A stretch of DNA of 64,000 nucleotides from Candidatus Undinarchaeales archaeon (GTDB lineage Archaea > SpSt-1190 > JASMDC01): the NCBI GenBank assembly GCA_030753015.1, contig JASMDC010000004.1, positions 62,001 to 126,000 on the forward strand, read 5' to 3'. The notes beneath the pieces were generated by a model, which was given only the letters and a program-made list of their open reading frames with translations, had not been told where the DNA came from and did no database searches. Shown piece by piece: positions 26,702 to 35,726 of the stretch. Positions within the stretch are counted from its first letter, which is position 1. Each line of letters opens with the position of its first letter. Made by a program: the position numbers and the translations under genes.

Positions 26702-27340
26702 TTACACATCTTCGGTCCCGAGCCGGTCCCGTTCGCTAAGGATGAAGCTCTCCATGGCTCCCGCCACCTCCAGGTAGAGGGGATTGGTAGTGGAGCTGCG
26801 GATCTTGTCGCAGAGCTGTGTGATCCACTTGGCAAGATGCTTGTCGATGAACTTCCTTTGAATATCCCGCGTTCGGCGGACTGCGTCGTCATCCCTCTTC
26901 CCTAGCTCTTCAGCCTCTCTACGGCAAAGCAGTTCCATGAATCCCAGCTCCACCCCTATGTGATCGTGTGGCTCGGGAAAGCTGGTGGGGAGTGCCACTC
27001 CTGTTTCCATGTACATGCTCTCAACAGCATGTGTGGACTTCCCCAAGACCTGGCCCCCGGTCTCCCCCTCTGTATCGAGATAGACCGATTCGAATGGTTT
27101 CACGTACAGGGTACCCGGGACTATGAAGAGGGTGTTGAACTCGATTACGGTGTCCTCCAACACGGGACGAGGAACGTCTTTCTCGCCTTTTACGCGTGGG
27201 GCCAGTTCGCGGAGTACTCTCTTCTCAAGGATGGCGCTCAGCAAGTTGTCCGTCGGTTCCAGGAGGACCGACCGGGAGAGCAACGCGTAGATGCTCTCCC
27301 GGGCACTCGCCTCGTCCTGTTTGGTCCTGGGGCGAGACAC
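26702..27340 (-). CDS. TorD/DmsD-family molybdoenzyme chaperone
   Basis: A 212-residue, mostly helical protein with the TorD family features: RESIYALLSRSVL near the N-terminus, an EFNTLFIVPG segment, then FPEPHDHIGVELGFMELLCRREAEEL (EPxDHxxxEL motif) and FIDKHLAKWITQLCDKI. These chaperones bind the Tat signal of a molybdoenzyme until cofactor insertion is complete. Placement right after the catalytic subunit makes that the likely client. The start is probably the GTG at 27340, seven bases after the upstream stop. Confidence 0.85.
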   Translation of the reverse strand: MSRPRTKQDEASARESIYALLSRSVLLEPTDNLLSAILEKRVLRELAPRVKGEKDVPRPVLEDTVIEFNTLFIVPGTLYVKPFESVYLDTEGETGGQVLGKSTHAVESMYMETGVALPTSFPEPHDHIGVELGFMELLCRREAEELGKRDDDAVRRTRDIQRKFIDKHLAKWITQLCDKIRSSTTNPLYLEVAGAMESFILSERDRLGTEDV

Positions 27341-27347
27341 GAATGTC

Positions 27348-30215
27348 TCACCCGATGCGCTTGATCTCGACTGCAGTGTCGTAGAAGGACGAACTCCCGC
27401 CGATGGGATCCTGGAGTCCGATGTCCTTGAGCACTGGATCAAGGCGCATGATCGGATTCCCCGACACACCAGCGCCCCTCCATGTCTGGGCCTCGGTCTT
27501 CGTCCCGTCGACATCGGTCGCCTTGGCGCCGTACTCCCAGTGGCCGTAGGAGTGGCAGATGTTCACCACACCGGGCCGGACGCCCTCTATGACTAGTGCC
27601 TTGCCCTCGACACCCTTGCTGGAGCTTGCGGACGTTATACGAATGCGGTCGCCTGTCTTGATACTCCTTGCCGCGGCGTCCTTCGAGTTGATCTCAATGG
27701 AGTTCTCGGGCTCGAGCTCCATGAGCCACTCGTTCTGGGCGGTCCGCGACTGGGTGTGGTACGACTTCTTGTAGGTGTTCAGGACGAGGGGGAAGCCCGA
27801 GTTGTCGATGGGTTTCCACATGCAATCCTTGATGGCCTCATACATAGGCAGACCGTCGTAGGTCTTGCCGGTCATGGAGTCGATGGTTGTCGCGAGCTTC
27901 TCCGAGTAGAAGAGGCAGACGCCCTTCCAGGTATGCGCGTGCACGTCGTCCTTGTAGCGCTTGGAGTGGTCCTCGAACCGCCCGCCACGGGCGAGGATGT
28001 AGTCGACCTTCTCCTGCTCCGTTGAGCCGGGGACACCGTCACCCTCGCCGGCGATGTTGGCGATACACTTCATGTACCAGTCCACCGCCGAGTTGAGCGG
28101 CATCCCGGGGCCGAATCCGTCGTCGCCGTAGCCGGGAAGCCCCATCTTCTTGGCGATATCGATGATGACGTCCTCCTCCAGGCGCGTCTCCGGGTACACG
28201 GGATCGACGAGCGGGGTACGGACCTGGCTTACCGTGGTGAGGATGGCAGGCGCCGTGTGCGTCGTTGAGTAGCGCTCCAGGTAGTGGCGGTCGGGAAGTA
28301 TGTAGTCACAGAGCGCGTCCGTCTCCCCCATGATGGTTGTGAAGGCTATGTGAAGCGGCAGCTTCTTGGAGTCCTTCAGCATCTCGATGTAGACCGATCC
28401 CGCCGGTGTCGAGTAGACCGTGTTCCCCATGTGGTTGATGAGGCACTTCACGGGATAAGGGTAGTTGTCCTTGATGCTCGGTACGATCTCCTGCCAGTTC
28501 CCGTGGAGGGCCAGGGGGAACCACGGCCGCTTTGCCGGGTAACCGTTGGTCTTGAACTCCGTGGAGCTCTCGTAGTTCTTCTTCACCCGCGTCAGTGGGA
28601 TGCCGGAGGCCTTGACCTTCCCGGGATGGAGCTCCTTTGCGAGGTTGTAGTCGTTGCCCTTCTTCCCGCCGGTCTCGTGCCAGTGGCCTCCGCCCTGGGC
28701 CATGCCGCCCTTGAAGCCCACGTTGCCGATGAGCCAGTTGAGCTCGGCGATGGCCATGGCGTTGTAGGTGCCGTTTGTGTGCTGCACCGTGCCGCGGTAG
28801 AAGTCCGCGCACGCCTTCCTCCCGTGGGATGTGAACTCGTCCGCGGCAGTGGTGATGATGTTGGCGTCCAGCCCGCAGATGTCAGCGTACTCCTGGATCG
28901 ATTTCTCCATCACCCGCTCCTTCAGGAGCTGGAACACGGTCTTTGTCTGGATGCCGTTGACATCGACTGCGTTGCCGTCGGGAGTGAAGAGGTCACCCGC
29001 GTCGGCCTTGTCGGCGATGGCGGGTGCCCCACCTGAGAGAACCACCAGTTGCTCGTCCGTGCCCTCGGGAAGGCCTGCGGCGTCGGCACGCAAGTACTTC
29101 ATGGTGTCCAGTCGCACGAGCCAGGTGGCGTCCGACCAGTTGGGGATGCCGTCGGCAGAGGCTGCGTCCTTGCTCGGGTTCTCGAGGTACTTCGTGTCGA
29201 AACGCCAGTTCTCGAAGATCCAGCGCATCATGCCCAGGGCGAACGCGGCGTCAGTGCCCATCTTGATGGGAATCCACTGGTTCGCCTTCGCTGCGGACTT
29301 GGAGTACCGCGGGTCGACGATGACCAGCTTACCGCCCCGCACTCTCATCTGGACGAGCTTGCGCGCCAGCGCCTGCATGGGGAAGTTCGCCTCGATAGGG
29401 GAAGAGCCGAACCAGATGATGTACTCGGAGTTCTCGATATCGGGCTTGAGATGGTTCTTGGGCTTGCCGCCGAGGCCTCCCTTGTGGAGGAGGAGCTCGT
29501 AGCCCACGTGGTGACTGGTCTCGCAGATGCTCGTGTGGTCGATCCGCTTGTTGGTCGTCCCAAAGGAGCTTCCGAAGAAGCGGTCCGTGAACTCCTTGCG
29601 CCCGTGCTCGGAGCGTCCCACGCTGTAGACGAGCTGGTTGGCCTTGGGACCCAGCTCGGGGGCGTTGGCGTCGATGGGGGTGTCAAGGTCGCGGATTGCC
29701 GCAAGCCCGTCCACTTGACCCTCGCCGAACAGGTCCCCGCCGTTTATGATCTCGTCGATCGCCTGGTCCCAGGAGATCCGCTTCCACTTGCCCGAGCCCC
29801 GGGGGCCCGCGCGCTTCAGCGGGTACTTCACCCGAAGGGGATCGTAGAGCTCCTTGAAGCCTGCCTGTCCCTTCACGCAGGCGGTCCCCGCGATCTTCAT
29901 GGCTTCGGACGGGTCCGTGGCGTAGGGGAGATGGGGCTCCTTCGTGCGCGGGTCGTAGGGGTTGCCGTCGATCTTGATGATCCGGCCGTCCTTGATCCGT
30001 GCACGAATAGCGCACCCGCTGTGGCACATGAGGCAGGTGCTGTACTTGACCTGCACTCCGGCGTCCATTTCAGTGTTCCCTTCCGGCCCTACCTTGTAGG
30101 CCGTTGCGGGGACGAAAAGCTTATCCCGTCCCTCGAGGGCTAGCACGGCCGCTGCCGCAGCCCCCACCTTGATCATACCGAACATGTTGCGCCGGGATAT
30201 CTTCTTGCTATTCAT
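27348..30215 (-). CDS. Tat-exported molybdopterin oxidoreductase, catalytic subunit
   Basis: DMSO-reductase-family protein of 955 residues. The N-terminus KKISRRNMFGMIKVGAAA is a twin-arginine signal (Arg8-Arg9). A [4Fe-4S] site follows with Cys61, Cys64, Cys68 (CLMCHSGC) and Cys113. A DHTSICETSHHVG segment near residue 225 may supply a cysteine ligand to molybdenum, as in polysulfide, thiosulfate and tetrathionate reductases; arsenate reductase relatives cannot be excluded. The C-terminus has the cofactor-binding KSYHTQSRTAQNEWLMELEPENS region. The partner genes encode an NrfD-type anchor and a four-cluster iron-sulfur protein, so it is a membrane-bound respiratory reductase or oxidase outside the cell. 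Confidence 0.85.
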   Translation of the reverse strand: MNSKKISRRNMFGMIKVGAAAAAVLALEGRDKLFVPATAYKVGPEGNTEMDAGVQVKYSTCLMCHSGCAIRARIKDGRIIKIDGNPYDPRTKEPHLPYATDPSEAMKIAGTACVKGQAGFKELYDPLRVKYPLKRAGPRGSGKWKRISWDQAIDEIINGGDLFGEGQVDGLAAIRDLDTPIDANAPELGPKANQLVYSVGRSEHGRKEFTDRFFGSSFGTTNKRIDHTSICETSHHVGYELLLHKGGLGGKPKNHLKPDIENSEYIIWFGSSPIEANFPMQALARKLVQMRVRGGKLVIVDPRYSKSAAKANQWIPIKMGTDAAFALGMMRWIFENWRFDTKYLENPSKDAASADGIPNWSDATWLVRLDTMKYLRADAAGLPEGTDEQLVVLSGGAPAIADKADAGDLFTPDGNAVDVNGIQTKTVFQLLKERVMEKSIQEYADICGLDANIITTAADEFTSHGRKACADFYRGTVQHTNGTYNAMAIAELNWLIGNVGFKGGMAQGGGHWHETGGKKGNDYNLAKELHPGKVKASGIPLTRVKKNYESSTEFKTNGYPAKRPWFPLALHGNWQEIVPSIKDNYPYPVKCLINHMGNTVYSTPAGSVYIEMLKDSKKLPLHIAFTTIMGETDALCDYILPDRHYLERYSTTHTAPAILTTVSQVRTPLVDPVYPETRLEEDVIIDIAKKMGLPGYGDDGFGPGMPLNSAVDWYMKCIANIAGEGDGVPGSTEQEKVDYILARGGRFEDHSKRYKDDVHAHTWKGVCLFYSEKLATTIDSMTGKTYDGLPMYEAIKDCMWKPIDNSGFPLVLNTYKKSYHTQSRTAQNEWLMELEPENSIEINSKDAAARSIKTGDRIRITSASSSKGVEGKALVIEGVRPGVVNICHSYGHWEYGAKATDVDGTKTEAQTWRGAGVSGNPIMRLDPVLKDIGLQDPIGGSSSFYDTAVEIKRIG

Positions 30216-30231
30216 GATAATCACCTTCCTC

Positions 30232-31257
30232 CTAGGACAGGGGAATCGTCTGACCCCCAATTATCAGAACGTACTTCATAGCGAACACCCCGATGAGCAC
30301 GAGGAGCGACACCAGCTGGTAGGTGGCGACGGACTCTCCGCCGATGAAGACCAGAATGGCCAGAGGGATGAGCAAACCCACTACGACCTGTCCGCCGATG
30401 TACAGGGTGCTCATGCTCCCCTCGGTGAGGAGCTTGGCCGTGGCCTGGCCCTCGGCGCCCGAGTACTTCAGGACGATCATGTCCGAGAACACCAGGATCA
30501 GTTCGAAGGCAAGGAAGATCGCAAGAATCGTTCCCAGGAGCGAGATGACCTCGCCCTTCGTGGGACAGTAGTCGTCCTCAGACTCCGCCTTCACCACCTT
30601 CGCAGCGGGCTTCGGCTTGGCCTCCTCCTTGGACTCCTTGACTGTCTTCTCTTCCTTCTCCTCCTCTTCGGCCTCGTCATCCTCTTCTTCGTCAGCCTTC
30701 TTCGGGCAGCTGTGCGCGGGACCAATTATCCCGTGGACGAGGATGATGAGGGCGGCCGATGACGTGATCGCCGACACCAGGAACACCAGGGGAAGTGTGG
30801 GGCTATGCCAGAGCGGACGCTGTCGGATCACACCGAAGAGAACACCCTTGTACATCTCGATGGCAACGGCGGAGAGGAAGCCGAGCTTGCCGGCGAATTG
30901 GACGAGATCGTTCTTCCCGGTATTGAGGGCATAGAAGTAGAGCGCGCTCATCAGTGTGAAGAGAGATCCGATGTACACGTCCCAGGTCATGGGAGAGGTC
31001 ACGTTCACCCTGAAGAACAGGGTTATGAAGCGCTCAGGGCGCCCCATCTCTGCGATGATGAAGAGGGGACCGACCATGGCGAAGATCAGCGCCAGGAGGG
31101 CTGCCGTCTTCGCAATGGGCTTGAGCCGGCGTATACCGAACACCGGACCCAGGGTGGCGAGCATGAAGGAACCCGCCCCGAGCCCCAGAAGGGTCGAGTA
31201 GATCACGACGAGGTTCCCCCAGAAGAGCTCAGTGACGACCGTGTGGAAGATCGCCAT
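30232..31257 (-). CDS. NrfD/PsrC-like quinone-interacting membrane subunit
   Basis: The 341-residue protein has about eight membrane helices with family marks GAGSFMLAT, MGRPERFITLFFRVNVTSPM and PTLPLVFLVSAITSSAALI. NrfD/PsrC subunits exchange electrons with membrane quinones for a molybdoenzyme. A striking lysine/glutamate-rich loop (about residues 184-231, DEEEDDEAEEEEKEEK) interrupts the helices; it is far more charged than in typical NrfD. The ATG at 31257 is set one base after the stop of the iron-sulfur subunit gene. A decayed copy of its C-terminus lies at 32171-32361. Confidence 0.87.
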   Translation of the reverse strand: MAIFHTVVTELFWGNLVVIYSTLLGLGAGSFMLATLGPVFGIRRLKPIAKTAALLALIFAMVGPLFIIAEMGRPERFITLFFRVNVTSPMTWDVYIGSLFTLMSALYFYALNTGKNDLVQFAGKLGFLSAVAIEMYKGVLFGVIRQRPLWHSPTLPLVFLVSAITSSAALIILVHGIIGPAHSCPKKADEEEDDEAEEEEKEEKTVKESKEEAKPKPAAKVVKAESEDDYCPTKGEVISLLGTILAIFLAFELILVFSDMIVLKYSGAEGQATAKLLTEGSMSTLYIGGQVVVGLLIPLAILVFIGGESVATYQLVSLLVLIGVFAMKYVLIIGGQTIPLS

Positions 31258-31258
31258 G

Positions 31259-31954
31259 CTAGAAACCCCCTTCGTATGACTCTTCCTCAATTCTGCCCAT
31301 GATCGTTCCCTCCGGATAGATGTAGAACACGTGGGGATCGGTCCCGAGCTCGGGCTTCAGCACGATGGTCGGGTTCTGGCTGATGAGCTTGAAGGCCTCG
31401 CTATCGGGATCGGTTAGGTCGCCGAAGACGCGTGCCCTTCCCGTGCAGTTGTCTACACAGACGGGCTTCAGGCCCTTATCAACCCGGTGGGAGCAGAACG
31501 TGCACTTGTTCGCCACGCCATCGATCGGGTTGCGGAAGCGGGCGTCGTAGGGGCAGGCGACGATGCAGTAGCCGCACCCGACACAGATGTCGTAATCGAT
31601 GAGCACGATGCCGTCGTCCCTCTTGTGGGCTGCCTTCGTGGGGCAGACGGAGACGCATGGGGGGTCCTCACAGTGGTTGCACAGGCGGGGAAGGAACTGC
31701 CGTGAGACGTTCGGGTACTTGCCTTGCTCCACATCCTTCACCCATGCGCGCCATTTACCCTTGGGGACCTCGTACTCGCTCTTGCACGCTATTGTGCAGC
31801 TGTGGCACCCGGTGCATTTGCGCAGGTCGATGACCATGCCGTAACGCGGTCCGGGGTGTGTGGGATGTCCCGCCAGCGACGATATAGGCACCATCGCTGC
31901 CGCGGCGGCGGTTGCGGCGACCGCCTTTACTACGTTCCGTCTCTTTTCGTCCAA
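31259..31954 (-). CDS. Four-cluster ferredoxin-like subunit (PsrB/HybA type)
   Basis: A 231-residue protein with an N-terminal basic and hydrophobic segment (KRRNVVKAVAATAAAAAMV) resembling a Tat signal, then the cysteine pattern CTGCHSCTIACKSEY, LCNHCEDPPCVSVCPT, CVGCGYCIVACPYDARF and CTFCSHRV with CVDNCTGRARVFG. These bind four [4Fe-4S] clusters and wire the catalytic subunit to the NrfD anchor. Start is TTG, seven bases after GGAGGG. It opens the molybdoenzyme operon (FeS, NrfD, catalytic, TorD, MoeA, TatA). Confidence 0.9.
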   Translation of the reverse strand: MDEKRRNVVKAVAATAAAAAMVPISSLAGHPTHPGPRYGMVIDLRKCTGCHSCTIACKSEYEVPKGKWRAWVKDVEQGKYPNVSRQFLPRLCNHCEDPPCVSVCPTKAAHKRDDGIVLIDYDICVGCGYCIVACPYDARFRNPIDGVANKCTFCSHRVDKGLKPVCVDNCTGRARVFGDLTDPDSEAFKLISQNPTIVLKPELGTDPHVFYIYPEGTIMGRIEEESYEGGF

Positions 31955-32002
31955 GCATATCCCTCCAATAACACGGTGATAGCGCCGGGGAGGTGCCCCG
32001 GT

Positions 32003-32071
32003 TTTTTAAAAGTTATCATCGAAACTTTGCATTTTAAAGATTATTCCGATATAAGTTTCAAAATAGAAACT
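32003..32071 (-). promoter_or_regulatory. Promoter and GAAACT palindrome of the molybdoenzyme operon
   Basis: On the minus strand a TATA-like CTTTTAAAAAAC (about 32003-32014) precedes the first gene. Further upstream AGTTTC at 32054-32059 and GAAACT at 32066-32071 form a perfect inverted repeat around a 6-base AT spacer, and another GAAACT occurs near 32020. Repeated half sites next to a TATA box suggest an operator for a substrate- or redox-responsive regulator. Confidence 0.4.
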
Positions 32072-32170
32072 CTCTCTTCGATTGAACGTTTATTTTGTCC
32101 TATCTATACCCATTATATCCTTCAGTTCATAGGTTTCAGACCATAATTATAACAGGGGGATAATCTGCCC

Positions 32171-32361
32171 TCATATCACGATCATGTACTTCATCGTAAA
32201 GACCTCGACGAGGACGAGAAATGACGCGAGCTGGAATACAGGAACGGGCTTCTCTCCACCAAGGAACGCGAGGATGGCGAGCGGGATGATCGATCCCAGA
32301 ACGATATTGATCCAGATGAACTGGGTGCTCATGGCGCCCTCCGTGAGGAGTTTTACGGTTT
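32171..32361 (-). pseudogene. Remnant of a second nrfD-like gene (C-terminal end only)
   Basis: The minus strand encodes about 63 residues that align end to end with the last part of the intact NrfD-like subunit: TVKLLTEGAMSTQFIWINIV here against TAKLLTEGSMSTLYIGGQVV there, then PLAILAFLGGEKPVPVFQLA against PLAILVFIGGESVATYQLVS, and TMKYMIVI against AMKYVLII. The homologous frame meets a TAG a few codons further upstream. The remainder of the gene is gone, and nrdG ends immediately beyond. A 53-codon frame from an internal ATG (32332) could still be translated as a two-helix membrane peptide. Confidence 0.75.
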
Positions 32362-32407
32362 CATCCCCATTATCTGGGCGGGGCCATGGCCACTTCTACC
32401 ACACGTC

Positions 32408-33100
32408 CTACCTTATCTGGCACGATGCCACATATCCCCCCACGACCTCCTTCATGACCCGCAGCTCATCCTCGCCGGGGCTCCTCGCGTCCATGAGGTC
32501 CGGATCGAGGAGCTTCGATGAAGGGCGGAATCCCTGGAGGAAGAATCGTCGGGCCCCGCGGACCATGGCCCCCACTTCCATGAGGTCCCCCTCCTTGAGC
32601 TGGGACCCGACGACGGTGGTCCTGAACTCGTGGTCGATCCCCGAATCGATGATCGTGGCGATGCTTCGAAGGACCCGGTCCTTGTCGATCCTTTTCCGGA
32701 CGATCGATCCGTACCTGTCCAGGGGCCCTTTCACGTCCATGGCGACATAGTCGACGAGCCCGGAGCTTATCACCCTCGCGAGCCTGTCCGGGAAGCTGCC
32801 GTTGGTGTCCAGCTTAACGAGATAGCCGAGCCTCTTGACCTTGTCGAGGAAGTCGTCGAGATCACGGTGTAGGAGGGGCTCGCCGCCCGTGACGGTGACG
32901 GCGTCGAGCTTCCCTCTTCGCTCTCCCAGGAAGGACAGGACTTCCGCTTCCGGGATGGGAGCGTGGAACCGTTCCGGGTCCACGAGCTCGGGATTGTGGC
33001 AATAACCGCATCTCAGATTGCACCCCTGGGTGAAAACGACGGCCGAGAGCTTGCCAGGGTACTCTATCAGCGAGAACCTCTGGAGGCCGGCGATCTTCAT
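32408..33100 (-). CDS. nrdG: Anaerobic ribonucleotide reductase activating protein
   Basis: A 230-residue radical SAM protein: TQGCNLRCGYCHNPELV holds the CxxxCxxC cluster motif, and VTGGEPLLHRDL the SAM-binding GGE motif. NrdG installs the glycyl radical on NrdD. The ATG at 33100 follows GGAGGGG and lies two bases after the nrdD stop, so the pair is an operon. The longer open frame into nrdD is rejected. Related pyruvate-formate-lyase activases look similar, but context settles the assignment. Confidence 0.93.
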   Translation of the reverse strand: MKIAGLQRFSLIEYPGKLSAVVFTQGCNLRCGYCHNPELVDPERFHAPIPEAEVLSFLGERRGKLDAVTVTGGEPLLHRDLDDFLDKVKRLGYLVKLDTNGSFPDRLARVISSGLVDYVAMDVKGPLDRYGSIVRKRIDKDRVLRSIATIIDSGIDHEFRTTVVGSQLKEGDLMEVGAMVRGARRFFLQGFRPSSKLLDPDLMDARSPGEDELRVMKEVVGGYVASCQIR

Positions 33101-33102
33101 GG

Positions 33103-35208
33103 TCACCCCTCCACGGCATACACGGTCCTCGTCCCGAACTCGGCTTTCTTTCCCTTGTTCCACTGACTCGTGGGCCTCAGGTACCCCACCACCCTCGAGA
33201 AGACCTCCGCTCTGCGCCCGCAGGTGGGACAAGTCTCATGCTCGCCTGCAAGATAGCCATGAGTGGGGCAGACGCTGAAAGTCGGGGTGAAGGTAATATA
33301 GGGTAGGCGGTAGTTCTCGCAGAGCCGTCGGACCAGGAGCTTGACCGTGTCGGGGCTCAGGGGCATTTCACCTGCGAAGACGTGCAGGACCGTCCCCCCG
33401 GTGTACCGTGTCTGGAACTCGTCCTGCAGATCGAACGCCTCGAACACGTCGTCGGTGAAGTTCACGGGCAGGTGTGTGGAGTTGGTATAGAACGGCTCGG
33501 CCCCTTGGCCGTGGTGTTCCTCGTTGGCGCATATGATGGCGGGATGCTTCTCCTTGTCGGCCTTGGCAAGCCTGTAGGACGCTCCCTCCGCAGGGGTGGC
33601 CTCGAGGTTGTAGTTGTTCCCCGTCTCCTCCTGGAACGTCACGAGCTTCTCCCTCATTGCGTCAAGGACCTTGAGCGTGAAGGCATGCCCGCGCTCGCTT
33701 GCGATGTTTTCTCCGAACAGGTTCAAGCAGGCCTCGTTCATCCCAATGAGACCGATCGTCGAGAAGTGGTTCTTCCAGTATTCACCGAACCTTTCTTTGA
33801 TATGGTCGAGGTAATGCTTCGTATATGGATAGAGGTCGTTCTCCGTGAACTTCTCCAGCGCCTTCCTCTTTATCTCAAGGCTCTCCCTGGCCAGGACCAT
33901 CAGTGCGTCAAGGCGCTCCATGAACCCGTTCTCGTCATCGGCGAGAAAGCCGATCCTCGGCATGTTCAACGTGACCACACCGATGGAGCCTGTCAGTGGA
34001 TTGGCGCCGAAGAGCGCGCCTCCCCTCTTCTCCAGGACCCGGTTGTCCAGTCGTAGCCGGCAGCACATCGAGCGGGCGTCCTCGGGACTCATATCGGAAT
34101 TGATGAAGTTGGAGAAGTAGGGCACCCCGTACTTTGCCGTCATCTCCCACAATCCCTCCAACCGGGGATTTTCCCAGTCGAAATCCTTGGTGATGTTGTA
34201 GGTCGGGATCGGGAAGGTGAACACCCTCCCCTTGGCGTCCCCTTCCATCATCACTTCGAAGAGCGCTCTGTTGAAGATGTCCATCTCCTCTTGGAACTCC
34301 CGATAGGGCTCACTCTGCATGACGCCGCCGATAATGACGCCTTGATCGGAATAGGCGCTCGGCACCGTCAGGTCCAGGGAAAGGTTCGTGAAAGGCGTCT
34401 GGAAACCCACTCTCGTGGGAACGTTCACGTTGAAGACGAACTCTTGGAGGCACTGCTTGACCTCTTTATAATTCAGCCCATCGTACCGTATGAAGGGGGC
34501 CAGGAGGGTGTCGAAATTGGATAGTGCCTGTGCACCAGCGGCCTCACCTTGCAGCGTGTAGAAGAAGTTGACCACCTGTCCGAGAGCACTGCGAAAATGT
34601 CTAGCCGGATCGCTCTCCACCTTCCCCGGAACACCCCTGAATCCTTCCATCAGCAGTTGATGGAGGTCCCAGCCGACGCAGTAGACGGAGATGGTATTGA
34701 GATCATGGATGTGAAGGTCGCCGTTCACATGGGCCGCTCTCACCTCCGGCGGGTAGATGCTGTTCAACCAGTAGACCTTGCTGACCTCCGAGGATATGTA
34801 ATTGTTCAATCCCTGCAATGAGAAGGCCATGTTGCTGTTCTCGTTGACCTTCCAATCGTTCAGCTCGAGATACTGGTCCACGAGGTCAACTCCTGCCTTC
34901 TCTGCGATCTCCCGCATCCGTGCATGTTGCTCTCGGTACAGGATGTACGCTTTGGCCGTCATGCGGTAGGGGGATGACAGCAGCACCTCCTCGACGACGT
35001 CCTGCACCTCTTCCACCGTCGGGACCTTGTGGGTGATCACCTGCTGGACAAGGCTCAGGACCTTCAGCGTAAGCCGCTTGGCGACCACCTCGTCGAACTC
35101 GCCCGTGGCCTCCCCGGCCCGCCGGATGGCGACCGTTATCTTTGCAGGATCGAACTTCCGGATCTTCCCGTCCCTCTTCCTAATTCTCTTGAATACATGG
35201 GGGGCCAT
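33103..35208 (-). CDS. nrdD: Anaerobic ribonucleoside-triphosphate reductase
   Basis: The 701-residue protein has an N-terminal ATP cone (RKRDGKIRKFDPAKITVAIR), the class III reductase barrel (FHIP-like DLHIHDLNTISVYCVGWDL, HNGDxT-like segments) and the C-terminal CPTHGYLAGEHETCPTCG zinc region followed by RVVGYLRP, where the glycine is the radical site. It reduces ribonucleotides to deoxyribonucleotides without oxygen, showing that the organism can replicate anaerobically. The promoter probably lies in the AT-rich region after 35280. Confidence 0.93.
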   Translation of the reverse strand: MAPHVFKRIRKRDGKIRKFDPAKITVAIRRAGEATGEFDEVVAKRLTLKVLSLVQQVITHKVPTVEEVQDVVEEVLLSSPYRMTAKAYILYREQHARMREIAEKAGVDLVDQYLELNDWKVNENSNMAFSLQGLNNYISSEVSKVYWLNSIYPPEVRAAHVNGDLHIHDLNTISVYCVGWDLHQLLMEGFRGVPGKVESDPARHFRSALGQVVNFFYTLQGEAAGAQALSNFDTLLAPFIRYDGLNYKEVKQCLQEFVFNVNVPTRVGFQTPFTNLSLDLTVPSAYSDQGVIIGGVMQSEPYREFQEEMDIFNRALFEVMMEGDAKGRVFTFPIPTYNITKDFDWENPRLEGLWEMTAKYGVPYFSNFINSDMSPEDARSMCCRLRLDNRVLEKRGGALFGANPLTGSIGVVTLNMPRIGFLADDENGFMERLDALMVLARESLEIKRKALEKFTENDLYPYTKHYLDHIKERFGEYWKNHFSTIGLIGMNEACLNLFGENIASERGHAFTLKVLDAMREKLVTFQEETGNNYNLEATPAEGASYRLAKADKEKHPAIICANEEHHGQGAEPFYTNSTHLPVNFTDDVFEAFDLQDEFQTRYTGGTVLHVFAGEMPLSPDTVKLLVRRLCENYRLPYITFTPTFSVCPTHGYLAGEHETCPTCGRRAEVFSRVVGYLRPTSQWNKGKKAEFGTRTVYAVEG

Positions 35209-35453
35209 TACAATCTTCCTCTAATCCCAAGGAATCGGGGATGAGTTCCGCCCGGGGGTGGGGGTGGGTGGAAATGTCCTTCTTCGAAGGGGATAAAGAT
35301 ACAATAATTGATTCTTTATATTTCCATGCTTGGGGTTGTTGAGTTGCCATTCTTCACCTGCGGAAATCGTGTTTGATTGGGCTGCGGGTCATCGGTTTTC
35401 AGAGTCTTTATAAACGTCACGGCCGCGTGTTAAGGTATCCCTATTGATACTAT
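35209..35453. other. AT-rich intergenic stretch upstream of nrdD
   Basis: No gene seen. Runs such as TTGATTCTTTATATTTCC (near 35307-35326) and a TTTATAAACG segment near 35407 could serve as promoter elements for nrdD on the minus strand. No clear repeat or RNA gene is visible. Confidence 0.3.
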
Positions 35454-35726
35454 TTATTTAATAGTTATCGGGATTCTGTCGATTTTACATTCCCTGCGGC
35501 CGAGGCCGGCTGATTCATGGAGATTTTGATGGAATGGACCGCTCCCACGTTCCCACTGGGTTTGCAGTGGCCCAGTTAATGTGATCTCCGAGAGCGGCGC
35601 CTTTAGAGTCATTACATTGGATTTGAGGTAGATGAAGGCGTCCCATGAATCACTCTCAATGAGCGTCGCCTCTTTATTCCACCAGATGAAGGCCCTTGAG
35701 CATCCCTCCGGACAATAGTAGGCGGT
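35454..35726 (-). pseudogene. Open fragment of an unrecognised gene
   Basis: A 90-codon frame is open on the minus strand between a TGA and a TAA but has no standard start codon near its 5' end. It reads as plausible protein: AYYCPEGCSRAFIWWNKEAT, then SDSWDAFIYLKSNVMTLKAP, and QTQWERGSGPFHQNLHESAG. The pattern suggests a beta-rich domain after a CPEGC turn. A TATA-like TGTATATAACG lies at about 35733-35743 on the same strand. Lack of a start and its position beside a decayed transposon gene suggest a truncated relic; no family is recognised. Confidence 0.35.
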
